Below, piece by piece: positions 33,537-43,803 of a DNA stretch of 64,000 bases. Where the stretch lies: assembly GCF_000270285.1 (NCBI RefSeq), contig NC_015738.1:1364001-1428000 (forward strand), in the 5' to 3' direction. Every line of letters starts with the position of its first letter. Within the stretch, counting starts at the first letter, position 1. Both the position numbers and the translations under genes were made by a program. Under the pieces are notes generated by a model. The model had not been told where the DNA came from and searched no databases. It saw nothing but the letters and a program-made list of their open reading frames with translations. Origin of the DNA: Eggerthella sp. YY7918. GTDB lineage: Bacteria > Actinomycetota > Coriobacteriia > Coriobacteriales > Eggerthellaceae.

Positions 33537-35402
33537 CTAGTTCTCTGTCCATTCTGATTGTTTATTGAAGAGGTTGTCGTACTGCACGATGGCGTAGGAG
33601 CTGAGCGCATCGTCGGCATCAGTCTGTTCACCGAACCAATGCCAGGTTCCGTCAGCCGTCAAAAACCCATTGAGGTTGATTGCGGGAATGCGTTCGCTTG
33701 TTGCCAACAAGAAGCGCTGGTAGGCGGTCAGGGGTAGGCCACTTGTCTCGATCACTTTCGCGCCAAGATAGTTGAGACTCGTGTTTTCCGTTGCGGGTTC
33801 GTCAAGAGCGCAGCGTTCGTGCGCGGTGTCGTTTGCCCAAATAAGATAGGGGACCGTGTAACGCTCCTGCACCGCTGCGAGCCCCAGTTCGTCGGCGGTT
33901 GAGCCGTCGTGGGTCGTTTCAAACAGCCAGTCGCTCAGTCCGGGTTGATGGTCTCCAAAGAAGCAAAGTACGACTGGTCGATCAAGCGCGTTGAGCTGTT
34001 CGGTCAAATAAGCAAGGTCTCGGTCGGCCTGTCGTATGCAGCTGAGGTATTCGTCAAGTTCTGCCGAGGCGCTGCCGTCGGGAAGCGGAACGGAAACACG
34101 CATATCGTCAGCGAGCGCCCCTGTGTCATAGCCCCCGTGATTCTGTATGGTGACATCGAAAATGAACTGGGGTTTTTCGCTGTTCTCAACGAGGTCGAGC
34201 ACATAGTCATATGTGGCCCGATCGGTTACGAGGTCCCGCAATGTATCGGCATCATCAAAGGAAGAAATGTCGGTAAAAGTGTCGAATCCCAGCTGAGCAT
34301 AGATGCGATCGCGTCGCCAATTCGTGCTTTCAGCAGGGTGGATGGCATGGGTGGCATAGCCCAGCGAGGAAAAGTACGAAACCAAGCTTTCGGTTCCATC
34401 AAGATCGTAGAGTACATACGGGTATACGCCGCCGCCCAGATGCCCCATGCTTGATCCGGTTAAAAACTCGAACTCGCTGTTGCAGGTGCCTCCGCCGAGC
34501 GCCGAAACATAGGCATCGCCGGAATCGAGAGCCGAGGCAGCAACCTCGTAGTATGTTGCAGGACGTGCGTCGGTATTTGCAAGTCCCGGGTAGCGCGAAA
34601 GGTCCGCGAACGTTTCATTCATGATGACAATAACGGTAGGGGCGGCTTCGTCATCTGCTGAATAGGGAACATCGGCAGTGGAGCGATAGGGTGCAAGCAG
34701 GTTGTCCACCGCTTGTGCATCGTAGCCTTCGGGACGATTGGGACTCAGATCCTGTACGCGCTTCAGAAAGCAAAGCGTTGTGCCTTGGCTCGCATAGGAT
34801 TCTTTGACACCCCACACATCCACTGTGCAGTTGTATGTTTTTCCCAGATCGCATGCCGACATCCACCATCCGAAACACCCAACAAGAAGTATGCCGACCA
34901 GAGTGTGCGCCACAACGCGGCGAACCTTTAGCGTGATACGAGGAACGAAGGCCAAAGCGACACAATACAGTGCGAATGCCACGATGCAGACAAGCAGGCG
35001 CCCATCAAGCGCGAAAGAGTATCCGCTGCTCACTGATGCGGCCGTGGAAAGGGCGAACAGATCGGCAGGAACGACCGGCTGGCCTTTGAAGAGGATAACA
35101 AAGTGATTCGCTGTTCCTATGAGCAGGCATACGGCCAGAAAGGCGACAACCGCTATACGAGAACGTTGTCCCAGGGTGTAAACGATTGCGAAGAGAGCGG
35201 CGATAACGACAAGATTTACCACAACATAGTAGATATCCATGGTGGCAAGAAGATCGTTCGACGGGTATTCGATCAAAAAGAACCCCAGAGGTATGGCGAG
35301 CGCAATCACAAGAGGACGGAGAAACGCCCTGGGTTTCTGCGCAGTTTTTTCTTGGCAAGTGATTCCTTGCGGCGTGGTGTCGCAAGGTTCGGTTGTCGAC
35401 AT
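33537..35402 (-). CDS. LTA-synthase-family sulfatase-like membrane protein
   Basis: This 621-residue protein has about five N-terminal membrane helices (30-190) followed by an extracellular sulfatase-like domain. Its features are PTVIVIMNETFADLSRYPG near 254 (the metal/nucleophile segment NETF), ALGGGTCNSEFEFLTGSSM near 305, FDVTIQNHGGYDTG near 415 and LCFFGDHQPGLSD near 480. These match LtaS/MdoB-type glycerophosphate transferases. It may add phosphoglycerol-type groups to a wall or membrane glycolipid. The ATG has AGGAG upstream. The exact substrate is unknown. Confidence 0.88.
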   Translation of the reverse strand: MSTTEPCDTTPQGITCQEKTAQKPRAFLRPLVIALAIPLGFFLIEYPSNDLLATMDIYYVVVNLVVIAALFAIVYTLGQRSRIAVVAFLAVCLLIGTANHFVILFKGQPVVPADLFALSTAASVSSGYSFALDGRLLVCIVAFALYCVALAFVPRITLKVRRVVAHTLVGILLVGCFGWWMSACDLGKTYNCTVDVWGVKESYASQGTTLCFLKRVQDLSPNRPEGYDAQAVDNLLAPYRSTADVPYSADDEAAPTVIVIMNETFADLSRYPGLANTDARPATYYEVAASALDSGDAYVSALGGGTCNSEFEFLTGSSMGHLGGGVYPYVLYDLDGTESLVSYFSSLGYATHAIHPAESTNWRRDRIYAQLGFDTFTDISSFDDADTLRDLVTDRATYDYVLDLVENSEKPQFIFDVTIQNHGGYDTGALADDMRVSVPLPDGSASAELDEYLSCIRQADRDLAYLTEQLNALDRPVVLCFFGDHQPGLSDWLFETTHDGSTADELGLAAVQERYTVPYLIWANDTAHERCALDEPATENTSLNYLGAKVIETSGLPLTAYQRFLLATSERIPAINLNGFLTADGTWHWFGEQTDADDALSSYAIVQYDNLFNKQSEWTEN

Positions 35403-35484
35403 GAATGCTCCTGAAATGCTCTTCTACAAAGGTATTGTTTCGCAATCAGGATATCATACATCTTGTTTTAGAACCTGTGTTCAG

Positions 35485-35537
35485 GGCATACGGGGTATTC
35501 TCTTTCGAGTATTGGTCGAACATTCGGGCCGTATGCC
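35485..35537. promoter_or_regulatory. Long dyad between the LTA-synthase-like gene and hppA
   Basis: GGCATACGG (35485-35493) and CCGTATGCC (35529-35537) form a perfect 9-bp inverted repeat with 35 bases between them. It lies in the divergent intergenic region, immediately upstream of the hppA promoter. It is a candidate operator for one or both genes. Confidence 0.5.
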
Positions 35538-35558
35538 AACAAAACTCATGATTCAGTC

Positions 35559-35586
35559 TTCACATCAAGTGCAAATCCCCTAAAAT
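35559..35586 (+). promoter_or_regulatory. hppA promoter
   Basis: TTCACA (35559-35564), a 16-bp spacer and TAAAAT (35581-35586) form a close match to the sigma-70 consensus. The start codon is about 80 bases downstream. Confidence 0.65.
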
Positions 35587-35666
35587 AAGGCAATTGCGAT
35601 TTTCCCACCACCATGCCCGGTGAAAAGATCGCATCATCCGTATCAGCCGAATCAAGGAGGAATCAC

Positions 35667-37805
35667 GTGACTACTGCAGTCGCATGGATGGCTCCCGTCT
35701 GCGCCTTAATTGGCATTTGTATGGCGGGCTACCTCGGTTCTTGGGTGCTCAGGCAAGACCCAGGTCCCGACAAGATGAACAACATCTCAATCAAGATCCA
35801 ACAAGGTGCCAAGGCGTTTTTGATGAGCGAGTACAAGCTGCTCGTCATCTTTATGGTTATCGTGGCCATTATTATGGCTGTGTTCCTGTCGCCCATTACG
35901 GCGCTCGCGTTCGTGACCGGCGGCGTTATGTCGGCCGCTGCTGGCTACGTCGGTATGCATGTGGCCACGCGCGCGAATACCCGTACGGCACACGCTGCCG
36001 AGGAATCGGTGGCCCGTGCGCTGAACATCAGCTTCAAGTCCGGTCTGACGATGGGTCTGTGCGTGGCGTCGTTTGCGCTCTTGGGCCTGTCGCTATGGCT
36101 TATCGCTATGGTGTTTGCTCTGGCGTTTGGTATCGATATCAACCAGGAGCTGGCCAACCTTATGCACACGAACATCGGCATGGTTGAAGGCTTTGCCACC
36201 GGCGCTTCTGCGGTAGCGCTGTTTGCCCGTGTGGGTGGCGGTATCTATACGAAGGCTGCTGACGTAGGCGCCGACCTTGTGGGCAAGGTGGAAGCAGGTA
36301 TTCCCGAGGACGACCCGCGTAATCCGGCCACCATCGCCGATAACGTGGGCGACAATGTAGGCGACGTCGCGGGCATGGGCGCCGACCTGTTCGAGTCCTA
36401 TACGGGCGCCATTTTGGCTCCCACCATTCTGGCCGCTACCTTTGGCGCGCTGGGTGGATACTTCGCCACGGGCGACCTCGTGTGGGCCCTCGTAACGCCG
36501 GTTATTATCGCTGGCTGCGGTATTATCACGTCTATCATCGGCCTCTTTGCGGTGCGCGCCAAGGAAGGCGCCGAGCTGCATAAGGCCCTCAACCGCGGCA
36601 CGTACGTGGCTGCCGGCATTGAGATCATTGTGATCTTCTGCCTGTTCTATATCTGGAGCACGCAGTCTACCGAGGCTCAGCCGCTGTGGCTGTTCGGTTC
36701 GGTGCTGTGTGGCCTTATCGCCGGTCTTGCTATCGGCAAAATTACCGAATACTTCTGCTCTGACAAGTACAAGCCTGTGCACAAGATCGCCGACGCGGCT
36801 GACACCGGTGCGGCGACGGTTATCATTGAGGGTATTGGCACCGGCATGCTGTCCACCATCGCTCCGATTGTGCTCGTGGCGCTGGCCATCATCGGTGCGT
36901 TCACGTTCGGCAACATGGCTTTCCCGGCGGCTACCGTCGAGGGCGGCATTGCTGTAGGCCTCTTCGGCGTGGGCTTGGCCGCAACGGGCATGCTTTCCAA
37001 CACCGCTATTACCATTGGCGTGGATGCGTATGGTCCCGTTGCTGACAACGCAGGCGGCATTGCCGAGATGGCGGGTCTGCCCGAAGAAGTGCGCGACCGT
37101 ACCGACGCGCTTGACGCTGTGGGCAACACGACGGCTGCTATCGCGAAGGGCTTTGCTATCGCGTCTGCGGGCTTGTCGGCTATCTCGCTATTCGTGTCCT
37201 ACCAGGCTACGATGCATCATGCCATTCCGAACTTCGAGTTGACGCTTACCGATCCGCTTATTGTGGCCGGTATCTTCATCGGCGCCATGATGCCGTTCAT
37301 GTTTGCCGCGCTCACCATGGGTGCGGTGTCGCGTGCGGCTCACGCCATGGTGGAAGAAGTGCGTCGCCAGTTCCGTGAGATCAAGGGCATTATGACCTAT
37401 GAGGCTGAGCCGGAATACGACAAGTGCGTGGCTATTTCCACCTCTTCCGCTCTCCGTGAGATGATGTTGCCGGGATGTCTGGCCATCATCGTTCCGGTTG
37501 CTATTGGTTGCTTCAATCCGGCCATGCTGGGCGGTTTCCTCGCCGGTGCGGTTGCTACCGGTATGCTCATGGCTATCTTCATGTCAAACGCTGGTGGCGC
37601 GTGGGATAACGCGAAGAAGTACATCGAGCAGGGACATCATGGCGGCAAGGGCTCCGAGGCGCACAAGGCCGCCGTCGTGGGCGATACGGTGGGCGACCCG
37701 TTCAAGGATACCTCTGGTCCGTCCATGAACATCCTCATCAACCTCATGACCATCGTGTCGCTGACCTTCACCCCGCTGTTCATCATGATGCAGGGAATGT
37801 TCTAG
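35667..37805 (+). CDS. hppA: Membrane pyrophosphatase (ion-pumping)
   Basis: This 712-residue protein from GTG 35667 (GGAGGAATCAC upstream) couples pyrophosphate hydrolysis to pumping of H+ or Na+. It has about sixteen helices. The substrate-binding loops are visible: KAADVGADLVGKVEAGIPED near 195, DDPRNPATIADNVGDNVGDV near 215, and the C-terminal GDTVGDPFKDTSGPSMNIL near 675. The segment GNTTAAIAKGFAIASAGLSA near 490 carries Ala where K+-independent enzymes have Lys, so it is likely K+-dependent. The Na+ versus H+ specificity cannot be read safely. The pump would recover energy from biosynthetic pyrophosphate. Confidence 0.95.
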   Translation: MTTAVAWMAPVCALIGICMAGYLGSWVLRQDPGPDKMNNISIKIQQGAKAFLMSEYKLLVIFMVIVAIIMAVFLSPITALAFVTGGVMSAAAGYVGMHVATRANTRTAHAAEESVARALNISFKSGLTMGLCVASFALLGLSLWLIAMVFALAFGIDINQELANLMHTNIGMVEGFATGASAVALFARVGGGIYTKAADVGADLVGKVEAGIPEDDPRNPATIADNVGDNVGDVAGMGADLFESYTGAILAPTILAATFGALGGYFATGDLVWALVTPVIIAGCGIITSIIGLFAVRAKEGAELHKALNRGTYVAAGIEIIVIFCLFYIWSTQSTEAQPLWLFGSVLCGLIAGLAIGKITEYFCSDKYKPVHKIADAADTGAATVIIEGIGTGMLSTIAPIVLVALAIIGAFTFGNMAFPAATVEGGIAVGLFGVGLAATGMLSNTAITIGVDAYGPVADNAGGIAEMAGLPEEVRDRTDALDAVGNTTAAIAKGFAIASAGLSAISLFVSYQATMHHAIPNFELTLTDPLIVAGIFIGAMMPFMFAALTMGAVSRAAHAMVEEVRRQFREIKGIMTYEAEPEYDKCVAISTSSALREMMLPGCLAIIVPVAIGCFNPAMLGGFLAGAVATGMLMAIFMSNAGGAWDNAKKYIEQGHHGGKGSEAHKAAVVGDTVGDPFKDTSGPSMNILINLMTIVSLTFTPLFIMMQGMF

Positions 37806-37829
37806 AAGTAAGCGTTTACGTGTGATCCA

Positions 37830-37860
37830 ATGGACCTCGGATATCCGGGGTCCATTTTTT
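37830..37860 (+). terminator. hppA terminator
   Basis: ATGGACC, an inner stem (CGGAT/ATCCG) and GGTCCAT form a long hairpin, followed by TTTTT. It is a strong intrinsic terminator 25 bases after the hppA stop. Confidence 0.92.
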
Positions 37861-37890
37861 GATGCCGCAAAATAGTTGTCTCAGCATGCA

Positions 37891-37919
37891 AAAACGCCGC
37901 CCGGGGTAGGGCGGCGTTT
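37891..37919 (-). terminator. gdhA terminator
   Basis: On the minus strand AAACGCCGCCC and GGGCGGCGTTT form an 11-bp stem with a seven-base loop, and the 3' arm runs into TTTTTGC. It lies 28 bases after the gdhA stop codon and faces the hppA terminator. Confidence 0.92.
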
Positions 37920-37946
37920 CATGAAACAGCTAGACGTTACAGCTGG

Positions 37947-39293
<1,347 letters not shown>

Positions 39294-39315
39294 TTAGGAA
39301 TATGTGAATAGATTC

Positions 39316-39321
39316 ATTATA
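39316..39321 (-). promoter_or_regulatory. gdhA -10 element
   Basis: The minus strand reads CTTTATAATG here, a perfect TATAAT 38 bases before the gdhA ATG. A TTGATT or TTGTGC upstream could be the -35, but spacing is not ideal (19 or 15 bp). Confidence 0.55.
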
Positions 39322-39429
39322 AAGAGAGTGAAAGCTGCACAATCAAAGTTTTACAAACGTGAACAAAATGAACTGAGAATGGTCGCCATCTGCGCTATTC
39401 ACTCTTGTTGTTGCGGTGCATACATAAAG

Positions 39430-39467
39430 AAACGAACCCCGTCTGCTTATGAGAGTGGGGTTCGTTT
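39430..39467 (-). terminator. Terminator after the 202-residue membrane protein gene
   Basis: On the minus strand AAACGAACCCC and GGGGTTCGTTT form an 11-bp stem with a 16-base loop, followed by CTTTATG. It lies about 25 bases after the stop. Confidence 0.85.
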
Positions 39468-39492
39468 CGGTGGTAAAACATAGGTATCGATG

Positions 39493-40101
39493 CTATTTCT
39501 TGACGACTTTTGTGACGCGCTTCGCCTTCTTCAGGGTGGGGCGCTCCTTCTTCACAGCAGACATTGAGTTGAGAATAAAGAGCACCAGTACTATGTTGAT
39601 GGCGGATACGGGATCAAAGAGATGAGCGACCCACAGCGCAACCACTTCATAGATGAATGAGCCAATACCAATGATGCCTAAGGCAATGACGATGGGGCGG
39701 GGGCTGCGCTTGTCGTACATCCAATGAAAGCCGATGAAATTGCTCGCAATGTTCACCAGCGCCGTCAGGAGACAAAACAGGCCCTCTATGCGCAGCAACG
39801 TGGCGAATTCAAATCCATTGATCTGCGTACCGCCATATACTATAAGTTCAAAATCTTGCATAGTGTAGTTCTGGTTTTGCGCATAGGCGAACGCGGTGCA
39901 GAAGACGGCAAGCACAAAGGCAATGACGCCCCAAATGAACATGAGATTGAAAAGCTTGTGCATCCTTCTGCGGATGGGCGTCATAGGGTAGCCGTCGTCA
40001 CCGATTTCCACGCCATCGGCGTCATACCAGACAATATGAGGCTTTCGCTCTGCGCGGTGCTCTTCGTCAACCGGCTTGTCTTCCTTTTTCTTACGTGACA
40101 T
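39493..40101 (-). CDS. Small four-helix membrane protein, unrecognised
   Basis: The 202-residue protein has a charged N-terminus (residues 1-45, with DADGVEIGDDGYPMTPIRRR), four hydrophobic segments (about 50-75, 105-125, 133-150 and 157-178) and a basic tail (KKERPTLKKAKRVTKVVKK). The N-terminal and tail charges suggest both ends are cytoplasmic. The ATG at 40101 has GGAAGG upstream. I do not recognise a family. Strong terminators on both sides indicate a single-gene unit. Confidence 0.75.
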   Translation of the reverse strand: MSRKKKEDKPVDEEHRAERKPHIVWYDADGVEIGDDGYPMTPIRRRMHKLFNLMFIWGVIAFVLAVFCTAFAYAQNQNYTMQDFELIVYGGTQINGFEFATLLRIEGLFCLLTALVNIASNFIGFHWMYDKRSPRPIVIALGIIGIGSFIYEVVALWVAHLFDPVSAINIVLVLFILNSMSAVKKERPTLKKAKRVTKVVKK

Positions 40102-40193
40102 GAAGATTGCCTTCCTGTTGTCTCTGCGTGCCAGAATTGTGCAAACGACATAATACCATTGTGCGTAAACCTGTAGGACATAATCTCTTATGC

Positions 40194-40229
40194 AAGAAGA
40201 GGACCTCGGTTTACGAAGTCCTCTTCTTT
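40194..40229 (-). terminator. Terminator of the MFS gene
   Basis: AAGAAGAGGAC and GTCCTCTTCTT form an 11-bp perfect stem with a 13-base loop. On the minus strand the 3' arm is followed by GCATAAG, so the T tract is only the arm itself; on the plus strand it continues CTTTG. It lies about 30 bases after the MFS stop. Confidence 0.75.
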
Positions 40230-40259
40230 GAAAGACGTTATGAGAGGATGAAAGAGGGG

Positions 40260-41654
40260 TTAGTCAAGTAGGCCCTTAGTGATATCTTCAAGTGTACGAC
40301 CACGCGTCTCAACGGCGAAGATTGCAAGCCAAATAGCCATGAAGATTGCCAGGGCAGAGTTGATGATGTAGGCACCCAGCGTACCGAAAGAGCTGGCAAC
40401 GAAGAATGCAATCCACATCGGGCTCAAGATACCACCCAGACGACCGAACGCGTTCGCAATACCGGCGCCGCGGATACGGCAAGCGGTCGGGAACGGCTCA
40501 GACAGGTAAATGGCTGCCGTGGTAACGGAGTTCGTGAACGTGCACACGCATACGAGGAAGCCAAAGCCCATGACCAGCGCAGGCTGATCGGTCGGCAGCA
40601 TAGCCCAGATAGGACCAAGGATAGCGATCAAAACATAGGTCACGATGAGGATGGTCTTACGGTTGACCTTCTCAACGTAGAACGTCAGAGCGCCAACGCC
40701 AACCGGAATACCCAGCTGCATAACAACGGTCATCAGCGTGGAGAGGCTGGTGTCGAAGCCGTTTGCCTTCAAGATCGTCGGCGTCCAAGAAATAACGGTG
40801 TACACCAAAACGTTCATGACGAAGCACAGGAACATTGCCGTCAACGTACGGGTGATCATCTTCTTGGTGAACAGGAACTTCCACGGCAGCTGCTCAACAT
40901 TCTCAGCAGCGGCACAGCGCTCGATTTCCTCAGCAGGAACAGGAGCAAGCTCGCCCTTGGCCGAAGCGTTCTTCTCGAGACGAGTAACGATGGCATCTGC
41001 CTTCTCGTTCTTGCCCATGAGGGCCAGCCAACGAGGAGACTCTTCCAAGAAGACGAAGCAGAGGATCATAACAACAGCACCAAGAATGCCGCAGAACACG
41101 AACACTTCGCGCCAACCAGCGATCGGCAGAATGATGAGGTTCATCACGGAAGCGAACAGCGTACCGCAGTTAGCGATCAGGCCAACGTAGGACTGATACT
41201 TACCACGCTTTTGCGGAGGCGTGAACTCGGTCAGTGCGGAATAACCTGCCGGGAATGCGGCACCAAGGCCAACGCCCATGAAGAAGCGGCATCCCGTAAG
41301 GAAGTTGGCATCGGGAGATGCGGCGGCAACAAAGCAGAACACCGTAAAGAGGCTGCCGCAAATAAGAACTGCCTTCCTGCGGCCAATGCCGTCAGAAATG
41401 GCACCTGCCAACAGACCACCGATCAAATAACCGATCATGGTGATGGAGTTGAAGAACGCGAATTGCTCAAGCGTCATGAAGCCTTGATCCTGCAAGACCA
41501 TGCCGATCGGGCCACCAACAGCCATATCGACGGAGTCGCAGAACGTGATGCCGGCCAACAGCCACATAATCTTCTTCTGGAAGCCGGAAATCGGGAGACG
41601 GTCAAGACGTGCTGCGATACCGTGGAACGAAGTGTTCAAGTCAGTTGAAGCCAT
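40260..41654 (-). CDS. MFS transporter, sugar-porter / AAHS-like
   Basis: This 464-residue, twelve-helix major facilitator protein begins at ATG 41654, behind AGGTAGGTGA; a GTG three codons earlier is possible. The loop 2-3 motif is GAISDGIGRRKAVLICGSL near 80. PRWLALMGKNEKA near 205 and PESP-like motifs place it in the sugar-porter or aromatic-acid:H+ symporter branch. ETRGRTLEDI at the C-terminus is the usual family end. The substrate is unknown: a sugar, sugar acid or aromatic acid is plausible. Upstream is a long AT-rich region. The downstream terminator suggests a monocistronic mRNA. Confidence 0.88.
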   Translation of the reverse strand: MASTDLNTSFHGIAARLDRLPISGFQKKIMWLLAGITFCDSVDMAVGGPIGMVLQDQGFMTLEQFAFFNSITMIGYLIGGLLAGAISDGIGRRKAVLICGSLFTVFCFVAAASPDANFLTGCRFFMGVGLGAAFPAGYSALTEFTPPQKRGKYQSYVGLIANCGTLFASVMNLIILPIAGWREVFVFCGILGAVVMILCFVFLEESPRWLALMGKNEKADAIVTRLEKNASAKGELAPVPAEEIERCAAAENVEQLPWKFLFTKKMITRTLTAMFLCFVMNVLVYTVISWTPTILKANGFDTSLSTLMTVVMQLGIPVGVGALTFYVEKVNRKTILIVTYVLIAILGPIWAMLPTDQPALVMGFGFLVCVCTFTNSVTTAAIYLSEPFPTACRIRGAGIANAFGRLGGILSPMWIAFFVASSFGTLGAYIINSALAIFMAIWLAIFAVETRGRTLEDITKGLLD

Positions 41655-41663
41655 AGCATTCAC

Positions 41664-42205
41664 CTACCTTTCTACTTTTGTTCTGTCAGAGGCAGAACGG
41701 ATGGATAGTGCCCCCACATTCTTGCCGCTTTGTGGCAGAAGCGGGGCAGGAGTTTCATCCTCTTTGAAACGTCCTTTGGGTGGTCGAGATCGTGTGAAGA
41801 GTCATAACTGTCTCTCGTGCAAAAAACGTGAAATAAATCCCCATTTCCCCCTCAAACGAGTCCCTGAACCGACATGAATTATAAGAGGTGCGATACCTAA
41901 CAAATACGGTCAATAGTGAATTACTGGGTATTAATTTTTGCCATATGTATCAACTTGCTTACAAATTTCAAATCAAGATACCCGAAATATGGCGCTATTT
42001 TTCACCATCAGCACACAGTATTTGATATATATGGCTTGCTCTAAAAATGGATTATGTGGGTTTTACCAATAGATTAAATAGAACTATTTAAAAAGATGAT
42101 GATACGGACGTTTATTGGCTTCTCTGTCCCGAAGGTAGCCCACTGAAATCGTTCTTATAGAGTAGAATCAGAATAAGACATGAGGTTGACATGATAGAGG
42201 TGTAC
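41664..42205. other. 542-bp AT-rich region between MFS and the DUF2130 gene
   Basis: This is the most AT-rich stretch of the window, with no frame I would call a gene. For the MFS gene it holds an inverted repeat GTTCTG/CAGAAC near 41689-41700 and a TATAAT on the minus strand at 41878-41883. Near the middle are GGGTAT (41926) and ATACCC (41978). At 42075-42090, TAAATAG-AA-CTATTTA is a perfect 7-bp palindrome. TAGAAT at 42164 may be the -10 for the gene that follows. Confidence 0.6.
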
Positions 42206-43552
42206 ATGAACGAGATCAAGTGCCCGCGCTGCGGGGAAGTGTTTACCATCGACGAGGCTGGATTTGCTGCCATTGTAAAACAGGTGCGTGATGCGGAGTT
42301 CGATCGTGAGGTGCGTCGCCACGAAGAGCTGCTTGAGAACGAAAAGCGCCAAGCCGTCGAATTGGCTGTGGCTCAGGCGCTCGGTCAAGCGCAAGAGAAT
42401 GTAGCCGAACGAGAGCGTTGCATTGCGGAGTTGGAAGCGCGCCTTGAGGCGACGAAAAACGAACGCGAAAACGATGCGCGTCTGGCTCGGTCTGAGCTTG
42501 AGCGCACGTTGGCTGAGGCGGCAGCTGCCAAAGATGCGCGTATTGCCGAGCTTGAGCAGCGGGTGAGCGCGCAGGAGCGTGCGTTTCAGACCGAGAAGCA
42601 ACTGGCGGTTGAGCAGGCGCGTTCGGCGCTTGAGCGCGAACGCGACGCCCTTGCTGCGCAGGTGGCGCTCAAAGAGGCTGAGAAAAGCCAGAGCGAGAGC
42701 GCGCTAAAGGAAAAGCTGGCCATTGAGCTTAAGGCGAAAGATGACATCATCGCCTATAAGGATGGCGAAATTGAGCGGTACAAGGACATGAAGGCGCGCC
42801 TGTCCACCAAGATGGTAGGCGAATCGCTTGAGCAACACTGTGAGACCGAGTTTAACAAGTTGCGCTCCACCGCGTTTCCCCGCGCCTATTTCGAGAAGGA
42901 CAACGACGCGTCAGAAGGGAGCAAGGGCGACTTTATTTTTCGCGAGTGCGACGAGGACGGCAACGAAATTGTCTCCATCATGTTTGAGATGAAAAACGAG
43001 TCCGACGATTCGTCGCATCGCCACCGCAACGAGGATTTCTTCAAGAAGCTCGACAGCGATCGCACGAAGAAGGGGTGCGAGTACGCCGTGCTGGTCACCT
43101 TGTTGGAACCGGAAAGCGAACTCTACAATCAGGGTATTGTCGATGTGTCGTGGCGCTATGACAAGATGTATGTCATTCGCCCGCAGTTCTTCATTCCGCT
43201 CATTTCCATTCTGCGCAACGCTGCACTCAATTCGCTTGCGTATAAAGCGGAACTTGCGGTTGTGCGCAACCAGAATATCGACATCACGCACTTCGAAGAG
43301 CAGATGGAGGCGTTTAAGAACGGGTTTGCGCGTAACTACGATTTGGCAAGCCGCAAGTTTCAAACCGCCATCGACGAGATCGACAAAACCATCACACATC
43401 TGCAGAAAACAAAGGAGGCGCTGCTGTCGTCCGAAAACAATCTACGCCTGGCCAATAACAAGGCTCAAGACCTTACGATCAAACGACTCACTCGCAACAA
43501 CCCCACCATGAAGGCTGCGTTCGATCGTTTGAAAGAAGGGGAGGAAGGGTAG
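42206..43552 (+). CDS. DUF2130 domain protein with N-terminal zinc finger and coiled coil
   Basis: The 448-residue protein starts at ATG 42206 (GAGG six bases before), giving [13 protein letters not shown], the usual DUF2130 opening with a CxxC motif. A Glu/Arg/Ala-rich coiled coil fills about residues 30-195. The conserved C-terminal domain begins near [20 protein letters not shown] (about 240) and includes [40 protein letters not shown] and the long final helix. DUF2130 has weak similarity to restriction-type nuclease folds, but its role is unknown. The family is widespread in bacteria. The downstream gap holds a TC-rich tract. Confidence 0.88.
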   Translation: MNEIKCPRCGEVFTIDEAGFAAIVKQVRDAEFDREVRRHEELLENEKRQAVELAVAQALGQAQENVAERERCIAELEARLEATKNERENDARLARSELERTLAEAAAAKDARIAELEQRVSAQERAFQTEKQLAVEQARSALERERDALAAQVALKEAEKSQSESALKEKLAIELKAKDDIIAYKDGEIERYKDMKARLSTKMVGESLEQHCETEFNKLRSTAFPRAYFEKDNDASEGSKGDFIFRECDEDGNEIVSIMFEMKNESDDSSHRHRNEDFFKKLDSDRTKKGCEYAVLVTLLEPESELYNQGIVDVSWRYDKMYVIRPQFFIPLISILRNAALNSLAYKAELAVVRNQNIDITHFEEQMEAFKNGFARNYDLASRKFQTAIDEIDKTITHLQKTKEALLSSENNLRLANNKAQDLTIKRLTRNNPTMKAAFDRLKEGEEG

Positions 43553-43727
43553 GTTTCCTGAGCGCAGACAGTATTTCAGCTTGCGTCGTTCGGGACCCTT
43601 CTGCTCTGCGCCTTCCCTCTGCGTCTTCGGCGTCCCGCCTTCGACTCCGCGTCTTTTGCCCTACGCTTTCGGTGCTCCGCCCAAGATGAGAAAGCTGTTG
43701 GGTCGATGCCGCTTTCAACGCGTCAAA

Positions 43728-43743
43728 TGTTTCACGTGAAACA
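43728..43743. promoter_or_regulatory. parS-like palindrome upstream of murB
   Basis: TGTTTCACGTGAAACA is a perfect 16-bp palindrome. It equals the ParB-binding parS consensus (TGTTNCACGTGAAACA), and its core GTTTCACGTGAAAC is the actinobacterial form. Its centre lies 36 bases upstream of the centre of the murB -10, just beyond a normal -35. It may bind ParB, a transcription factor, or both. Confidence 0.8.
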
Positions 43744-43765
43744 TTTATTTATGTGCTGGTCGGTT

Positions 43766-43774
43766 TGCTATACT
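43766..43774 (+). promoter_or_regulatory. murB extended -10 promoter
   Basis: TGC-TATACT is an extended -10 with no recognisable -35, and the palindrome sits where upstream control would be expected. Transcription should start about 23 bases before the murB ATG. Confidence 0.65.
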
Positions 43775-43803
43775 GCCGCTGTCACCCTTTGGAAGGATTG
43801 CAT

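Noticed and set aside
39340-39360. ACGTGAAC near the gdhA upstream region as a third parS
   Set aside because: Only half of the palindrome is present.
43560-43722. TC-rich gap between the DUF2130 gene and murB that could encode a small Arg-rich frame on the minus strand
   Set aside because: No ribosome-binding site or conserved motif; the composition looks like low-complexity intergenic DNA with weak similarity to the repeat family.
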